A DNA stretch of 64,000 bases from Atrichornis clamosus (Eukaryota > Chordata > Aves > Passeriformes > Menuridae), in NCBI GenBank assembly GCA_013400975.1, contig WBMZ01003016.1, forward strand, positions 62,001-126,000, read 5' to 3'. Below the pieces are notes generated by a model. The model had not been told where the DNA came from, ran no database searches, and was given only the letters and a program-made list of their open reading frames with translations. Every line of letters begins with the position of its first letter. Within the stretch, counting starts at the first letter, position 1. A program made the translations under genes and the position numbers. Shown here in pieces: positions 1 through 13,945 of the stretch.

Positions 1-2460
1 AGATGTAAGTAGAAATGATCTTTGCAGTATTTTGACATTTGTGGAAAAAAGTCCATTCCAGAACTCTCCTTCAGCTCCTACTTTGCACTATCTCCACAGT
101 GCCTTCCTGTGCACAGGTGGGCTCCTGCACATTTTGCTGACTTTTGGTGCCTCTCTTTTCCATGTGCTAGAAGGGATTCAAAATGGGAAACTAGAAATAA
201 AAAAAAAATAGAAATGAGTCCATTCATCAGTATTCAATCAGGAGAGGTGTGCTACTGTCTGTTGAGGCAGCCTGAGGTAGTTATTTTTCTGAGTTAGGAT
301 GTACATAGGAAAGCTTAAGTGATAGGTTTCTGAAAATCAAACACTCTAACAGTAAGTTCTAAAGCAAATTTAAAACAACCTTCATCTTCGTGTTTCCAAA
401 TCTGGCCAACATTGAGTTTTTGGTTAGAGAACTGGTGGCTGATAGTTGCTTGGCAGTGCTTGTTAGGAAGTTATCTAAATGCCATGTGCTCTTTCCCAGT
501 AGATTTTCCAGTGCCTCTATGAAGCTGGGCCAGTGCACACTAAGGATATAACCAAACCCATACAGTTACATTACACATCTCATTATTCAGTACTCATAAA
601 TGTTTTACGTATTTTGTATTTCTTACAGAGCAGTTTTGAGTTCTCTGCAAACCCTTACACTCTCTGTTCAAATGAAACAAAGGAATCATGATAATAATTG
701 CAATAAAGTCCTATGTATTGCGTACTTCGCACAGATTGTCTTACAATATCAAGACTCAGCAAGTTTTAAATCATGTGGTTTTAGAATCTCAGTTCTCTAT
801 TTCATTAAAGGCCATAATTAGCTCTCAGGACTGTGAAAGAAAAAAGAAGTGAGGAAAAACTATTAATATCTGTTTACCTGAGACGGACTCACATGAGCTT
901 TGTGCTATCAGTTCTAGGTAATAATCATTAAAAGTGACTTGTCACCAGACAAGGACAGGGAAGAATGATATTTTGTACAGTGTCACAAGAGCCTCCTCTG
1001 ATCTCAGTATTGATGTGAATAAGACATGATAAAGCTTTCAGATTTGTTATGCTCAACTGAAGTTGGCTTATTTCAGTGTTCTGGTTTGCTAAACTGTAAA
1101 GCATGTTATTTTTTTTATCTTGGTTTTTGGTAACAGCAGATGTTTTTATTTCTCTGGATATTGTTAGATTCATGACAACTGTGTAGCTTCCAACAGGGGA
1201 CAGAATGGTAGGAGGATAACAGGCAATTATATTTCCCTGGAACTATCAAAACTCTTTTAACATTGCTCTTATGGAGGTTCACAAGTTCTTAATGAGGGAA
1301 AAGGGGGAAAAAACATATGGTGAACTCCTGTCAGAAGAGAATCCTCTTTGAATTAACTCTGTTTATCTTCCTGTCAACCTCTGTAGGTCCTGACTTTCAA
1401 TTTTAATAAGAAATTTTTTTGGGCTTTTTATTTTTTTAGTATGAAGAACTAAGCAATATCAATTGCATCATGAGCACTTGCCACATCAGACCTTGATGAA
1501 AAGAGACACAGGAGCTTTCTTTGACCACAGCTGTAGGACTTCAGCTGACTCTTCTTGCAGTCTGCAGAGTCTGATCCTGCTTCTGGCTCTCACACTATTC
1601 CCTGTTCCCTAATCCGTGCTTCCACCACCATTCTGTCTCCTCTTCCATTGCATTTGCCAAGCAGCTACTTAGGAAATCTCAGCAGAATTCAGGATGTGGC
1701 CCAGCAATTCTTGTCAGTTGATGTGTTTCAGCTGTAGGGAAAATGGTAAGTCAGAGCCTGAGAAACAGGGAAAGGGGGGAACCAGGCTCAGTCTTGATGA
1801 GCAAACCTTGTCAACATGAGCTTACTTGCCAGGTGCTGTTTAGAGGGTTGAATTTACTCCGAGAGCAGGATAGAATAGCTGCTTAATATTTGTAGATGCA
1901 GAGAATGTCCTTACAGTTTTGTACTTCTGTGTGTGTACCACATTGTGTGCAGGTTTGCATGGTTTTGTTGGTTGCTGAGTCTGAAAGTAAGTTTAGGTCT
2001 AAATAGCAACAAAAAATTTGTGCTTAATGCTCAGGGAACCAATGACATATTTTATTGTTTATTAAGATGACAATATTAAACCTTTCCCAATATCTGTAGT
2101 CATTTAGGAAAGTTTGAATAAAGAAATAACTAAATCTCCTCTGGGTCAACTAAAAAGTCAAATGAAAGCAGTGTCTACTGAATTGTGCATCTTTCCTTCC
2201 TGTACTGTGAGAGAATTAGGAGAAAATTGATTTGTCTTGTGTATCTCAGAGAGGTGAGCTGGGATTAAAGTGCATCTTGAATAGCAGCATCTTCAAGTTG
2301 GTAAGAGAGCCTCATGCAAGAAAACCAGTAAAATCAGGAAAAAGAAAAACTCTATAACTGGTGTGTTAGCTAATACATGGAAAATGTGTTTCCATGGACA
2401 GAGGCCACAATGAAACCAGAGCCAATGACAGGTAATACTTGTGAGCCAATTACTTTGCAC

Positions 2461-2472
2461 TAATCATGATTA
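2461..2472. promoter_or_regulatory. Palindromic homeodomain-type motif TAATCATGATTA
   Basis: A perfect 12-bp palindrome with two inverted TAAT half-sites separated by CATG. Paired-class homeodomain proteins can bind inverted TAAT sites as dimers, usually with spacing of 2 or 3 bases; the spacing here is 4. One such match is expected by chance in 64 kb of AT-rich DNA, so any regulatory role is only a possibility. Confidence 0.12.
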
Positions 2473-3472
2473 ACCCAGACATTAATAGGCTGATCAGAAA
2501 ATAATGTTATGTTGATATTCTTGCAGCCACTTTTTGTTGTGTTAACAAATTTAAAGTAAGGGTATTTACATTGATTTATTGTTTTTTCTTAATATTAGAA
2601 GTTTTTATATGTTGTTGGTTTTATGCTTTTAACACTGGCTGCGTGAATGAACTACAAGAGATAAATGTTTATTTGCATGAGACTCTCAATTTTAACTTTA
2701 AAATTATAATTTCAGTAAAAAAAAAAATTCAAACTTATTCTAGAACCAGCCAGCCTTTTATCCTGATCAAAACCAAGAAGCAAAACAGAATTTTCATCCT
2801 TTATAGCAATAATCAATGAGGCTGGTAAATTTGGAAAAAGTTGATCTGCTAACAAATAATTTCTAAAGGAACTGTTGATTAAAAAGAAACAACAACAAAA
2901 CAACATTCCCCTCTTCAACTTCTCAACCTATATTTAATATCTTCAGAAACTGTAGTTAAAATAAGCTTTCATCTGTATTTGATGTGCTTTTCTAAGATAT
3001 TGATTTGTAATTAATTTTCCATTAGTGTGTTGACTTCTTCTATTGATAAAGGGTGTCAAAGGGCTAATTAACTAAACAGTTTCATAATTAAAATATTCTG
3101 TGGGTCCAAAATGCAGTAAAATAATAACAATTAAAAAAAACCCCTCTCCACAAGAAAGAAAATTGTTGTATACAGTAAGATTGGGAAGTTCTTCTCTGAA
3201 ACCACATATCTCAGCTGTGATAGTCATCTTTGCTGAATAGTGGGTTTTTCCTGACATCAAATATTTTCGCCTCCTTGTAACCCTCTGGATGTATGTAAGA
3301 AAACTGTGTGATTGATATGATGTATCCAATCTGACTGGCAATTCAGGCATTTTTCTTAGAAAAAGTTATTTATTCTCTTACCATGAAGGAGAAAGCCAAG
3401 ACCAGATGTTCAAGATTTCTTCACTCGAAATACCTGATCATTTCAAAACAAGACCTTATGTTTTCTTGCTTG

Positions 3473-3487
3473 TTTTTTTTTTTTTTT
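3473..3487. repeat. Poly-T tract (15 T)
   Basis: An uninterrupted run of 15 T. It could be the A-tail of an old retrocopy on the minus strand, but the sequence to its right has no recognisable gene and no nearby reversed AATAAA signal. A simple mononucleotide repeat is the plainer reading. Confidence 0.8.
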
Positions 3488-4060
3488 CAATGGTTTTACT
3501 CCATCTTTCATCTTACAGCGTATTCCTATTGGGCTTCTGCCTAGGAGTAACAGATGAACTGTAAAGATTAATATTTCAGTAGTTACAGTTCCTGTGATCT
3601 AAGAAATACAGTTTTTAGCATTCTCATTGAAAAAGAATATTTATTGTTTCCTCATGTCTTTCGCTCACACCAAGAAACATAAATCACAACACAATCCTCT
3701 GGCAAATATGCTCCTTAAGATTTAGCCTAAGAGCAAACACTTTTGTAAACTACTAGAAGATAATTGATTGTGTTAATCTACTAGTTGAATACAAACTACT
3801 GCAATAGAAGCACTTATTTAAATAAAACTGCTTATTTAACATTTTAAAACCAGAGCAAATCAAACAAGATAATTTAAAAACATCAAGAAACCTTTCAATT
3901 TATGTTTTTCCTAAACTGTATACTAATTGGTAGTTCTTATGTCATGATTGAGTTGAGAAATAGGGCAGTTTTGTTTAAGATGCCTTTGGGATAAATGAGT
4001 ATCCATTATAAGAAATGCCTTGGTGGCTGCCAAATTTAAGGCCATTTAGGAGCTAACTTT

Positions 4061-4430
4061 CATAGAATCATAGGATATCCTGAGTTGGAAGGAATGCACG
4101 AGGATCATAAAGTCCAGCTCCCAGCCCTGCACAGCACCATCCCCAGGAGTCACACCATGTGCCTGAGAGCATTGTCCAAACACATCTCGAACTCTGTCCG
4201 GCTGGTGCTGTGACCCCTTCCCTGGGCAGCCTGTTCCAGTGCCCAGCCACCCTCTGGGTGAAGATCCTTTTCCTGATGCTCAACCTAAACCTCCCCTGAC
4301 ACAACTTCAGGCCGTTCCCCCAGGTCCTGTCACTGGACCTCACAGAGAAAAGATCAATGTCTGCCCCTTCTCTTCCCTAGTGAGGAATTTTTAACTGCAA
4401 TGAGGTCTCCCCTCAATCTCCTCTTCTACA
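4061..4430 (-). mobile_element. CR1 LINE, 5'-truncated 3' end
   Basis: Read on the minus strand, this is the 3' end of a CR1 non-LTR retrotransposon. The + strand begins CATAGAATCATAGGAT, the inverse of the CR1 terminal repeat, and continues through blocks typical of bird CR1 (for example GTGCCTGAGAGCATTGTCCA and CAGCCTGTTCCAGTGCCCA). Minus-strand translation gives the C-terminal tail of the ORF2 endonuclease/reverse transcriptase, with the family pieces [13 protein letters not shown] and HWNRLPRE. The frame then changes just before the terminus, so the copy encodes nothing functional. About 370 bp remain of an element that is several kilobases when complete; such 5' truncation is normal for CR1. 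It appears to belong to the same subfamily as the copies at 14478 and 30787. I do not assign a subfamily name. Confidence 0.93.
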
Positions 4431-7400
4431 AAGTGCTTGAATGGCGTGAGACAGTAGTTCCTTGATGGATTCTAAAGAAAAGCTAGAGATCGTTTCCAAA
4501 ACATTAAAGACTTTTCAAAATTACCATATCATAAATCCAATAATATCTATTCATATCTGCTCTGCTCTTTTTGATTTCTAAATAGTATTCTATTGTTTTT
4601 TAATGACCACATCAAAACTATGGCCTCTTGTCTACCACTTTTGTATGTAGACTGAGATTCATTTTGGTCACCAGCAAATTAGTCATCTAGTCCAAAATTG
4701 GTTGTTTAGGTTATCTCCTTAGTTTGTGGTAGAGGACAATTCAGCCCTTTCAGAAAAGGTTGGTAGGATATGTTGCTCTTGGGAAGTCTCTCCCTGGTTA
4801 ACTATGATAGCAGTTTATCCTGGCTGTGTGCTCTTCATATGGCTAATATTTGGTGAGATAAGTCTAACGCACAGATGAGAAGCTGGGCCTTTTGACATGC
4901 TGCTTGGGACCTCAGTTACTGTAATAAAAAAGAGATGAGGGATAACTATGGTTAAATAGTAGAGGTATGCTTATTTAGTTCACATACATGTAAAATTTGC
5001 AGTTTGGCCACTAAAATGAGGATGTATTTGCCAATGCAATGTTTATGTCTGTGTTTCATTAAATAATCCTAGAACATTTTGGTACAAAAGTGCTTATCTC
5101 TGCATGCAACCTTTTTCTAGGAAGGCTCACCCTTTTCTTGTATGAAAACCAGTACGGTTTAGTTAGATTTTCCCAGGCAATGCTGTTTTCTGAAACCCTG
5201 TATGTTATGACATGCAGGTGAAACTAGTGTGATTCAGTAGAAAAACTTGTTCACAGAAAGTCTCCTAATCCAGTTAGCTGTTTAATTGCAAGTCTGGGAA
5301 CAGCTTGCTTCTGCATATATTCAAATTTTAATTGTTTGCTGACTATAGAACTTTGTATTATTTATGAAATTCAGGAGCTGTATCAAAATTGTACTTAGTC
5401 AGACAGTCTACTGCAGTTCTAAGGTGAGTGTACCTGCACGGATGCAGACGATAATAACATTTAGAGTAATGCTATGCACCTGAAGAAATGTATAAGATAA
5501 ACTCTCCAAATGTTTTGGAGAAACATAAGTCCGTAGAAGCAGAAGTCCATTTAATACAGTGTTGTTCCAAGGGCTTCCATGTATTTTTGTCTCCAGCTCC
5601 TGGATCTGACTTAGCCTAGGAATTTCTGCAATCAGGCATTTCCTAGGTCAAGCCTCTGAAATGCCAGTGTTCTGGGTAGGGAGTTCTCTCCCTCGCCAGC
5701 ACCTCTTTGAGTTCTTACTCATTTTTTGACATAGGAACTCTTCCCTTTGGTAAGTTTGATCTAGCTCTGGATTCTGACTTTAATGTTAAAATCTCTTTTC
5801 TCCCTCTGTGGTCACACAAACGGACTACTAGGCAGGTACAGTTGCCTTGAGACATCTCAGTCATGTGGAAACAAGTGAATTTGTCAGAAAAAGGGTTACA
5901 AACCATGGCCAGGTTTCTCCCACTGTCATCAGGGAGGGAATAAGCTGTGACAGGGGGTGATAGAAATCAGTTATGGTTTTACTAATCTTGCTGCTGCAGG
6001 TGAAAGCAAGACAAAGAGGTGACCTTGCTGTCAGAAAAATTCTCTGTGTTTCTCATAAATCTTGATTCTGACTTGATGGTGGAAGCAGTACCGATAAACT
6101 TGCCTTTCCAGTGCACAGTGAGTCTATGGCTGCTTTCTGCTTTGTCATGCACTGCAGAACACTGCTGTGGGTGACTGCCCTTGTCTTTGTCTAGAGCTGC
6201 TCCTGTCCCTCTGCGGGGGAAATGCACTATGCATGCAATGCCCGAATTCCCTTTGTGCAGATACGTAACTACTTTATCCTGGGAGATTTAGCTCACGTAC
6301 CTCACACAGGGCAGGTCAGAGAAACATTCTCCAACACAGTCAGTACAGAGCCAAATTGACTTCATGAAAGTCCCTCAGAAAACCCTGTTTATATTGTGCA
6401 AACAATTTTCAGAGGAAGAAAAAGAGAACAATCAGTTATTCATGCAACAGCATTGGTTTGGCTAGAGGAAATGTTCCTAAACCCTTACAACTGCTTTTGA
6501 ATGCCAGCCAGTATGAAACACAGAAGTAATGTTAATTTAAATGCAATTTCAAGTAGCTAGTGATGAAGTAGCTTACCAAGGACAAATGTCTTGGAGTACC
6601 AGACGGACAAAAGGAAGAAGATCAATTTTCTCAGGCAAGGAATTGCAAACTAAAATTTTGTCATCATGTTAAAGGCACGTTAAAAATGAAATCCACAATA
6701 TTTATCCTTCTTAGCAATTTTCAGGAGTAATTTTAACCTGAGATATATTTAAGATTATCCCCCCTGTCTAATTTCTCTTATGATGTGTCTTTACTTGTCC
6801 TTATCTTACATAATTGCTTTTAATTAAGGTAATCTGGATGTGGACTTGGCAACTGTTTCAGTGGGGTAAATCACAATAAAGTTCTTGAGTGCAGAGCTGC
6901 TGAGAGGAAGGAGACGTCAGGATGCCAATTTACAAAAGGTGCATAACATTCTGCACTTCCACATGAGAGCTGAGTGTGTTGTCATCTTCCTCGGAAGCTG
7001 ACACTGGCACATGCACCCGGATACATCCCATCTAAGCCACGGCACTTATCGGAGGCATCTAAACTAGGAGCTTGCTTAATGTTGCCTTCATGTCTAACTG
7101 AAGAGTACAAGCACCTCTGGAAGGTAATTCTGCCCACCTGGGATCTGACTGACCCCCTGCAGGTGCCTTCAGCTGGCTCCTTTTGCAGTGCAGAGCACAG
7201 GGAGTGACTGGTGTGCCAGTTCATGTGCCTTAGGTAGTTCCCGAGTTAGATGAGGAAATTTAGACCACCATACTCTGCTGCCTGGTTGTATTCTGACCCT
7301 CTGTTAGGCTCCAAGGCTTTGCATACTGTGACTGGAGATAGATAGGTACATAAACATGGAAACCATAACAGCCAGCATGCTTTTGGAGAATTGCCTCAGC

Positions 7401-9125
7401 CAAGGAGAGCAGCGTATATCAAGGTCACCGTGCTATTAATATCTTATATAGCACAGCATCCGCAGCTCTAAATCAAAGCATGTTGCTTTGCCTATGCCTT
7501 GTCCATATAACTATGGACATTATGTACAGGTTCCTACTACTAACAGGAGTAGATAACTTCTTTAGGTCCACTTAACTTCTTGAAGTCCAGATGAAAAATC
7601 TATGTATGTCTCTGAATCCCAAACAGTGAAAATGTGACAGGGTTTGTCCCTCCAATATGTGAAAATTTAGACTGTTCTCTCTGGGAGAAGTTTTTTATGT
7701 GTTTCTAAGACAATTATAACAATTTACAGCAACTTTTTCAGTATTTCTGAATGCATTGCCAATGCACTACTCTAGGCCTGAGGAGCTGTACAGTAAATTA
7801 GGGCTACATCCAAGTGGGAATTCAAGAGTTGCAATGCTGGGGCTTGCAGAGCTAAGGCACATAATCTCTGCAGTGGAGTCCAAAGCAAAAAGTGGCTCTT
7901 GGACCCCCCTGCAATGCACGAGGAGTAACAGGTTACTCAAAATCAGATTCAGAACACAGCAGCACATTGAGCAGGGAAGAACGTGAATCAAAAGTGGGAA
8001 AGTCTGAGGACCGCAGTGTGGCTACAGTCATTTGCTGTAGAATGTTAAACAACAATAATATATATATTAGTAGTTCAGAGCCTAGTGAAGGACTACCTTT
8101 CTTTCTGAAATATAAGGAGGAAGAATGATCTTTGTTTCCCCTGAGTCAGTCTTCATACCTGTGGCACTAGTAACCTTGTTGGTTGAATTCATTGTCACCA
8201 TATTAACCGAGGTTTTAATTCCTATGTACTTTTTAAGTGTTTTAGAAGCAGAGGAAAGCCAAAGGGTTTCTTCCCAGAAAAAATAACAACCAAATGTGAT
8301 GATGTTGGAAACAAGGCATGAGGAAACAGAAGCTGTGTTTGGTCTGTGTGTGAAGGTGCCGTTTCAATGGCTCTACAATTCCCACAGCAGTCTTGCAGTG
8401 CCAGGAAGAGTGAGTGGGCAGCAATTTGGACAGGGGTGCTCTCACAAAGATCAGAGGAGAAATGCTGGCAGCAGTTCTCCTCTTGTTGTTTGGGGCTGTG
8501 ACACAAAGTGGATGTGGTAGGATCAGTATTCAAGAGGGAGTACACAAATAATCCCTTGACTGAAAATAGTTCCACCAAGATGTTAGTCATCTGGGGTAGG
8601 ACCCAAACCACAGCATACTGATCGAAGAAAGCTTGGGGCCTTGCCTAATCTAAAAAATGTGGAGCAGAAATAAGAAGTCTGCTCTGCTGCTATGCACTGT
8701 GACTGCTGCAGCATATGTCTAGTTTTGCTGTGGTTTATGGATATAGACAATGTCACCTACCAATGGAAAAAAAAATTCTGTACTTATTGCACAACTTCAC
8801 AATATGGCCTATTGTGTTTCATCAAGAGAAACAGAAGTGTTTTCTTCCAAGTATTTCTGCTATTTTAGTTACAATTTAGATTTAAAGGGAATCTGACAAG
8901 AGCTAGGAGAAATTGTTTTTCGTTAGAAGTAGCAAAACAGTCTGAATTTTAGTTGAAGGTAGTATCACGTTGTTCAATGCTAATGGAGAAAAAAACACAA
9001 ATAAAACAAAAATAGAACAATTATTAAAGCCCAAGCTTAAGTGATTTTAAGAGTCTACTTGACTTGCAAACTCAACACAACGGTGGGCTCCTTTTCACAT
9101 GGACATTTTGCCCTGCTGCTCTCAG

Positions 9126-9184
9126 ACCTAGACTTGAGTTCATACTTGACGAGACTTGAGTCCAAACCTAGACTTGAGTCCATA
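9126..9184. repeat. Three spaced copies of a GACTTGAGT motif
   Basis: The 19-base blocks at 9126-9144 and 9166-9184 differ at one position, and a partial copy (GAGACTTGAGTCCAAA) lies between them at 9151-9166. This is a small local duplication that has partly decayed, about 20 bp per unit. It is not part of any repeat family I recognise. Confidence 0.75.
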
Positions 9185-9615
9185 TTATTTGAGCAGGTGG
9201 TAAAATTAAAATCTATGCAACATTTTCCATTCTTCCTCAAGGGCAATGTGGTCTTGCTTTGCATGCATGGATTGGTACCCTACACGCCCAAATAATATTA
9301 TAACTAATATAACTAGTATAAATTATATAAACTAATACAAAACGATTTTTGTCATTAGTTATGTTGGGAAATTAAGCCTGGAAGAAGAACCTCACTGTAT
9401 CCCTATGATAGGTACAAAACCCATATTCCCCAAACCAGGCAGCAGAAAGTGTCTGATCTGTGTGGTGAAGCAGAAATCTGGTTGAGTCTTTATATTCTAT
9501 CTTTAACTGGTCTAATGGACAAAGTATCAGCAGGGCATAGTATGTAGTCTTATTTTACATTATCCATATTTGTTTTCCCTCAAGAAAACTGGGGAAGTAC
9601 ATTCTAGATGAAATC

Positions 9616-9631
9616 AGCATATGCATATGCT
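9616..9631. repeat. 16-bp perfect palindrome
   Basis: AGCATATGCATATGCT reads the same on both strands. About one palindrome this long is expected by chance in a window of this size, so it is recorded only as structure. Confidence 0.6.
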
Positions 9632-10556
9632 CAGCTGCTGCTCATTTTAACAGTATATATCAATGTGTTCTTGTCAAACCAGGAGGCCATTTCAGATCAG
9701 TCTCTACCTGTCTCTGGGCTAAAAGAATAACTCCATCAGTTCCATTCTGAAGTGGAAATGATCACTCTGCACAGACAAGTAAATAAAGAGACAAAAAGGC
9801 ACAATGTTAACCTCTAGGAGTTATCATTGTGTGTGTTGTCTCTCTCAGAGTGTGTCAGTGCCTCGTTGCATGCTTCTCTTAAAAACTTGATGGCATCCTG
9901 CGTGTCTGCAGCATAGGAAAAATTTTAAAAATCAAACTCAAAGGAGAGTTCGATTACAAGAACAGCAATACAAATTATAAGGCCAGTGCAAATATGTATA
10001 GTCTTGCTTTGATTTATTTATGAGAGAGAAAAGAAAGATATTGAATGATTTTGTCTTTTGAACATTTCAGATATTTGCACCAGTCCCAGGTTTTGTAGAC
10101 ATATTTCAGTTTTCAACAGGAACTAGCAAGCATTAGGTGTTTGATTCTTGACTTGGCTTTCAATTTTATTTCTGGGGAAAGTGATCTCAGTTGCTTATTT
10201 GTCTTTCAATCATTTCATAATTTTATTGCTGTAAATGAGAAGAGATTTTACCTTTTATGAGCAGCCCATATTTCATAATGACTTTAATTAAATCCTCCCT
10301 TTCTGTAAACAGTGATTTCTATAAGAATTAACCAGGTTACCTACTTTTAAAATATAAAGCATACATTATTATTTCAGAAAGGAGTAACAGCCAAATTGTC
10401 ATACAAAAAACCCATCCCAAATCAGTGATGATATTTTATACGCACTTTGATGATTCCTGCAGATGCAATAGTAAGTGAAGTCTGTTAAGCTGGTGGCTGA
10501 TCTTGATCACACTTGAACATGTTTCAGACTCCTGTTACTTTAGCTCTATTCAGTGG

Positions 10557-10680
10557 GTTTTGTTCTGCTTTTTTGTTTGTTTGTTTGCTGGGAGGTTTTT
10601 TTGTGTTTTTGTTTTTTAATATTACATTTGTTTGTCATGGTTTCTTTGGGGTTTTTTAGATTTTTTGTTTTTAAAAAAAA
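10557..10680. repeat. T-rich low-complexity tract with GTTT units
   Basis: About 120 bases strongly biased to T and G on the + strand, including TTTGTTTGTTTG and several runs of six or more T, ending in an eight-base A run. The + strand open frame at 10553-10741, which reads as Phe/Leu/Val-rich protein, is a by-product of this composition. A similar tract lies at 54269-54371. Confidence 0.85.
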
Positions 10681-13600
10681 TCTTAAAATTGATTTCTATA
10701 ACTGGCAACTCATTCTGCCTCACATATGTTTAAAGAGATAAAAAATGTATTGTGCATCATTGTAATGATGGAGCTATGATATACTTAGAATAAATCAGTA
10801 TACTACTTTAAAAAATTAAGCAAATCAGTAAAGAGACATAATTTAATCAAATTGGTGCAGCTTTATTTTCTGGAAAGGTTTGCATTAATTTAGCTTGCAC
10901 CTGGTAAGCAGTACTACTAGTGCTCCAAGATAGTTGGTTTTATACCAGGCAGCTCCATCAGGGTTATCTCAGGGTGAATCACCTTTTCTTGCTGTTTAGC
11001 TGAAGGATATGTTTTAGTCATGGGGCTGTTGGAAAACTTTGTTGCTGTCAAAAGTTGTGATTTAATGAGCCTAAATTTTTGCATTTCCCAAGCCAACATA
11101 ATGTGTCTATTCAGCATTATGATACGAGATACTTATTCTATTAGATATTATATATCATAAAGAATTATGTAGTTCTGAAATTCAGTAGAAGGTTATAAAG
11201 ATTCTAGGTGGATATATTTGTAGCTCAGCATGACTGTAATTCACTTATATCTAATGTCTACTCCAGTCTGTATTAGATAAGTGAGATGCTTTACATTTTT
11301 TGCCACTATTAAATTCAGTTACTAAGTAGAGAAATGGATTGATATTTGGTAAAAAATGTTTTTCTACTAAATTAGGAATAATTTCAATATAGAAAAGGAA
11401 AAAGTGATTTATTATTAACATTTAGGCATAACTAAGATAATTCTTATATTTGAACACTTCAAATGAAGGTGGTGGTTCTCCTATCCAAAACACCCATTTC
11501 TTGTGGGTAATTAACATTATCATCTAGAAGAATTTTGAAATACCTTTTTAATAAACATCCTAACTTTGTCATATAAATCACCTTACGAATATTAGTTCTG
11601 TCTTACAATTAATTCCTTGAAAAATACTAGCTTTTGTCTTTCTCAAAGCAATATTTCTTTATCCTGTTTGATGAATCTGTGAAGTATAATAAATTATTAC
11701 ACTACATTGGTTTGCAACAAGTTTGATTTGATAGAGTGATGGAAGTAATATGTAGTAAAAGGGATGCTCACATTAATAAGGCTGTGGCAGCTGCTAATAG
11801 ATGTGGAGCTCTGCTTATGTAATACATAGGAAAATTATATAAATAATTTGTATAAAGAAATTTCTACATAAGTCCATAAGGTACAGATTTATCTTTAAAA
11901 GCTACTTGGCTATGCTGTCCTTATGCTTGGAATTTTATCATTATCAAATATATTTATGTCATGCAAACCTATTAAAATATCTGTTTATGCATATTGCTTA
12001 AGTAGAACAAGCTTGACCATCATTGTTATAATTCCATTGGTCCTGAATTTATCATATGTGGTTTCAACATTAGTATATCTGAGAGCAGAGGTATTTATAG
12101 AATTCTAAAATTCCTTGGTTAAATCAAGGGTCATACTGTCCCAGCCTTTTGTTTTGATTCACCAGAGAAAGTTTTTTGATATCAAGATATTTACCTTAAC
12201 ACTTTCCAAAACACAATGCCATATGAAAGCAAAGGTTCACAAAGTATGAGGCTGGTGCCTGAAGGGACTCCTGTCTGTTTTGACTTTAAATACTCTGTGG
12301 ATTTTATCTTAATAGATGTTTTAATGTTGATATCGCATATTTATATTAATAGGTGTTGTGCTTTATTCATCAGAGTCATGAGTCACTCCTTCCTGACCTC
12401 GATTTGTTTCAAGTACCCTGATTCTCTGTGACCAAAGTCTCATGACTCTTCACTCTGTATTGACTGGAATTAGATGGGAGGCAAAAGCAGCCCAGGGCAT
12501 TCGATGACAGAAAATATTATTCAAAAACTATTTGGTTATTCTGGAAAAAGAAACCCCTTTAGAGTATGTCCTGATTCTGAAAAGTTTGAAAACATATGTT
12601 TTTAACTTAAAATTTTAAGGCATAAAACCTGCTTTGAGATATCTTCATTTTGAAGTTTTATGCAGTTCTGCTGCAGCTACACTGTGACTTGGCAAAGACT
12701 CAAATGCTGAAAGTAGGAACAGACTGGACTGGAACAGTGTCCAGAAAATGCATGTCTAAGTTCAACTTTGCTGGTCACATTAAATAAAAATCCATGTTCT
12801 ATCACATTTGGGCTTTCAAGTACCACATGATAATGAGGCTTATGATAGAATATTCAGAACAATAACCACACTATCATTTTTTTCCTGAAAGTGGTTGTAT
12901 TTGTGGCTGGCATAGGCAAGGCAAATCATGATAGGCACAATGGATAACAGAGACAGGCATGACAGTCCTTGAATGCCAGGGAAAAGGTAAGAGCAAGACT
13001 GAAACCTGCAAAACAAGGAATTTGGACAAGGGAAACGACAGTGAAAGACAGGTCTGTGACACTTCATAGATATAAGGAAAAAAAGGGGTCTGGGAAACTT
13101 GCTTGAAAAGACTCATAGTCCCTGTGTATTGCACACACAGCAGTATAACTGAAGTTTATTCCAGACTTCAAACAGAAACATGAATATTTTAAAAATCAGG
13201 AAGTGGGACAGGATGGCCACAAAAAGCTCAAGTCTGTTAGGAGTCATGTAATACCTGCATAAATAGTTGGGTATATAATAGATTAATGGTATTGTATTTT
13301 CAGAGGGTGGAAATTCCTGTGATTGCAAATCTTCTCTGCTGGGAATGACCAGGATCATGTGAACTCCTTAAGAGGAAAATCCGGTTGAACATGACTTTTC
13401 TTGGTGAATAAAAACAACGTCTTGCCGTGTTCTGGGAGTTCTCTTAGTCTGTTCCTTACTTTAGAGGAGAAGCTGCTGCATGCTCTGCTCTGCATGTTCC
13501 AGGCTGAGAATGGCACTCAAGGTGTGGGGCAACCTTGAGGAGATGCCATGGCTCATCCTGTGTGCTTGGGTGAAAGCATGGGTGTGTTTGTGTCTCTAGT

Positions 13601-13945
13601 GCAACACAACTGTAACGGGTCTGTGGCGTGTACTTTTGTGGGGAAAAGCTTTAAAATAGGACTCCAGAGTGCTTCAAGTGTAATGTTGCTATTTGCTTCC
13701 ACAAATAAAAAGAGTCCTTTGTAGACAAGTTAGAAGCAAGTCTGTCTCCAGTCAGTCTGTCAAATATAGAACACTGTTTTAATTGTAGTAAGATAATTAG
13801 AATTTCATTCCCCTATTTCATGAGGTTGTGAGATTGCTTGTTTTTGAAGTACTTGTTCATAATATGGTAATTTTAAGGTCCTTATATTTTCCCTAAACTC
13901 AGACTGTCTCTGTAGAAACAATGACAGCAAATAAATATACATGGC

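Larger units (their letters stand above)
1..4060. other. Non-coding unique sequence, no gene seen
   Basis: AT-rich DNA with many stops in all frames; no open frame here exceeds about 92 codons and none resembles a known protein. I see no CpG-rich promoter-like stretch and no recognisable transposon. Small landmarks are a 12-bp palindrome at 2461-2472 and a 15-base T run at 3473-3487. The stretch around 3650-3900 is AT-rich and free of recognisable repeats. The stretch may be intergenic or intronic; the sequence alone does not decide which. Confidence 0.7.

Noticed and set aside
2255..2285. GAGGTGAGCTGGGATTAAAGTG, considered as a MIR-type SINE core
   Set aside because: Only about ten bases fit and the flanks do not continue the match.
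4068..4343. 91-codon minus-strand open frame with protein-like character
   Set aside because: It is the ORF2 tail of the CR1 copy at 4061-4430.
8222..8611. 129-codon minus-strand open frame, the longest in the window
   Set aside because: It has no recognisable domain and no splice-site or promoter context I could defend, and it is opposed by open frames on the other strand. This length is expected by chance in 64 kb on six frames.
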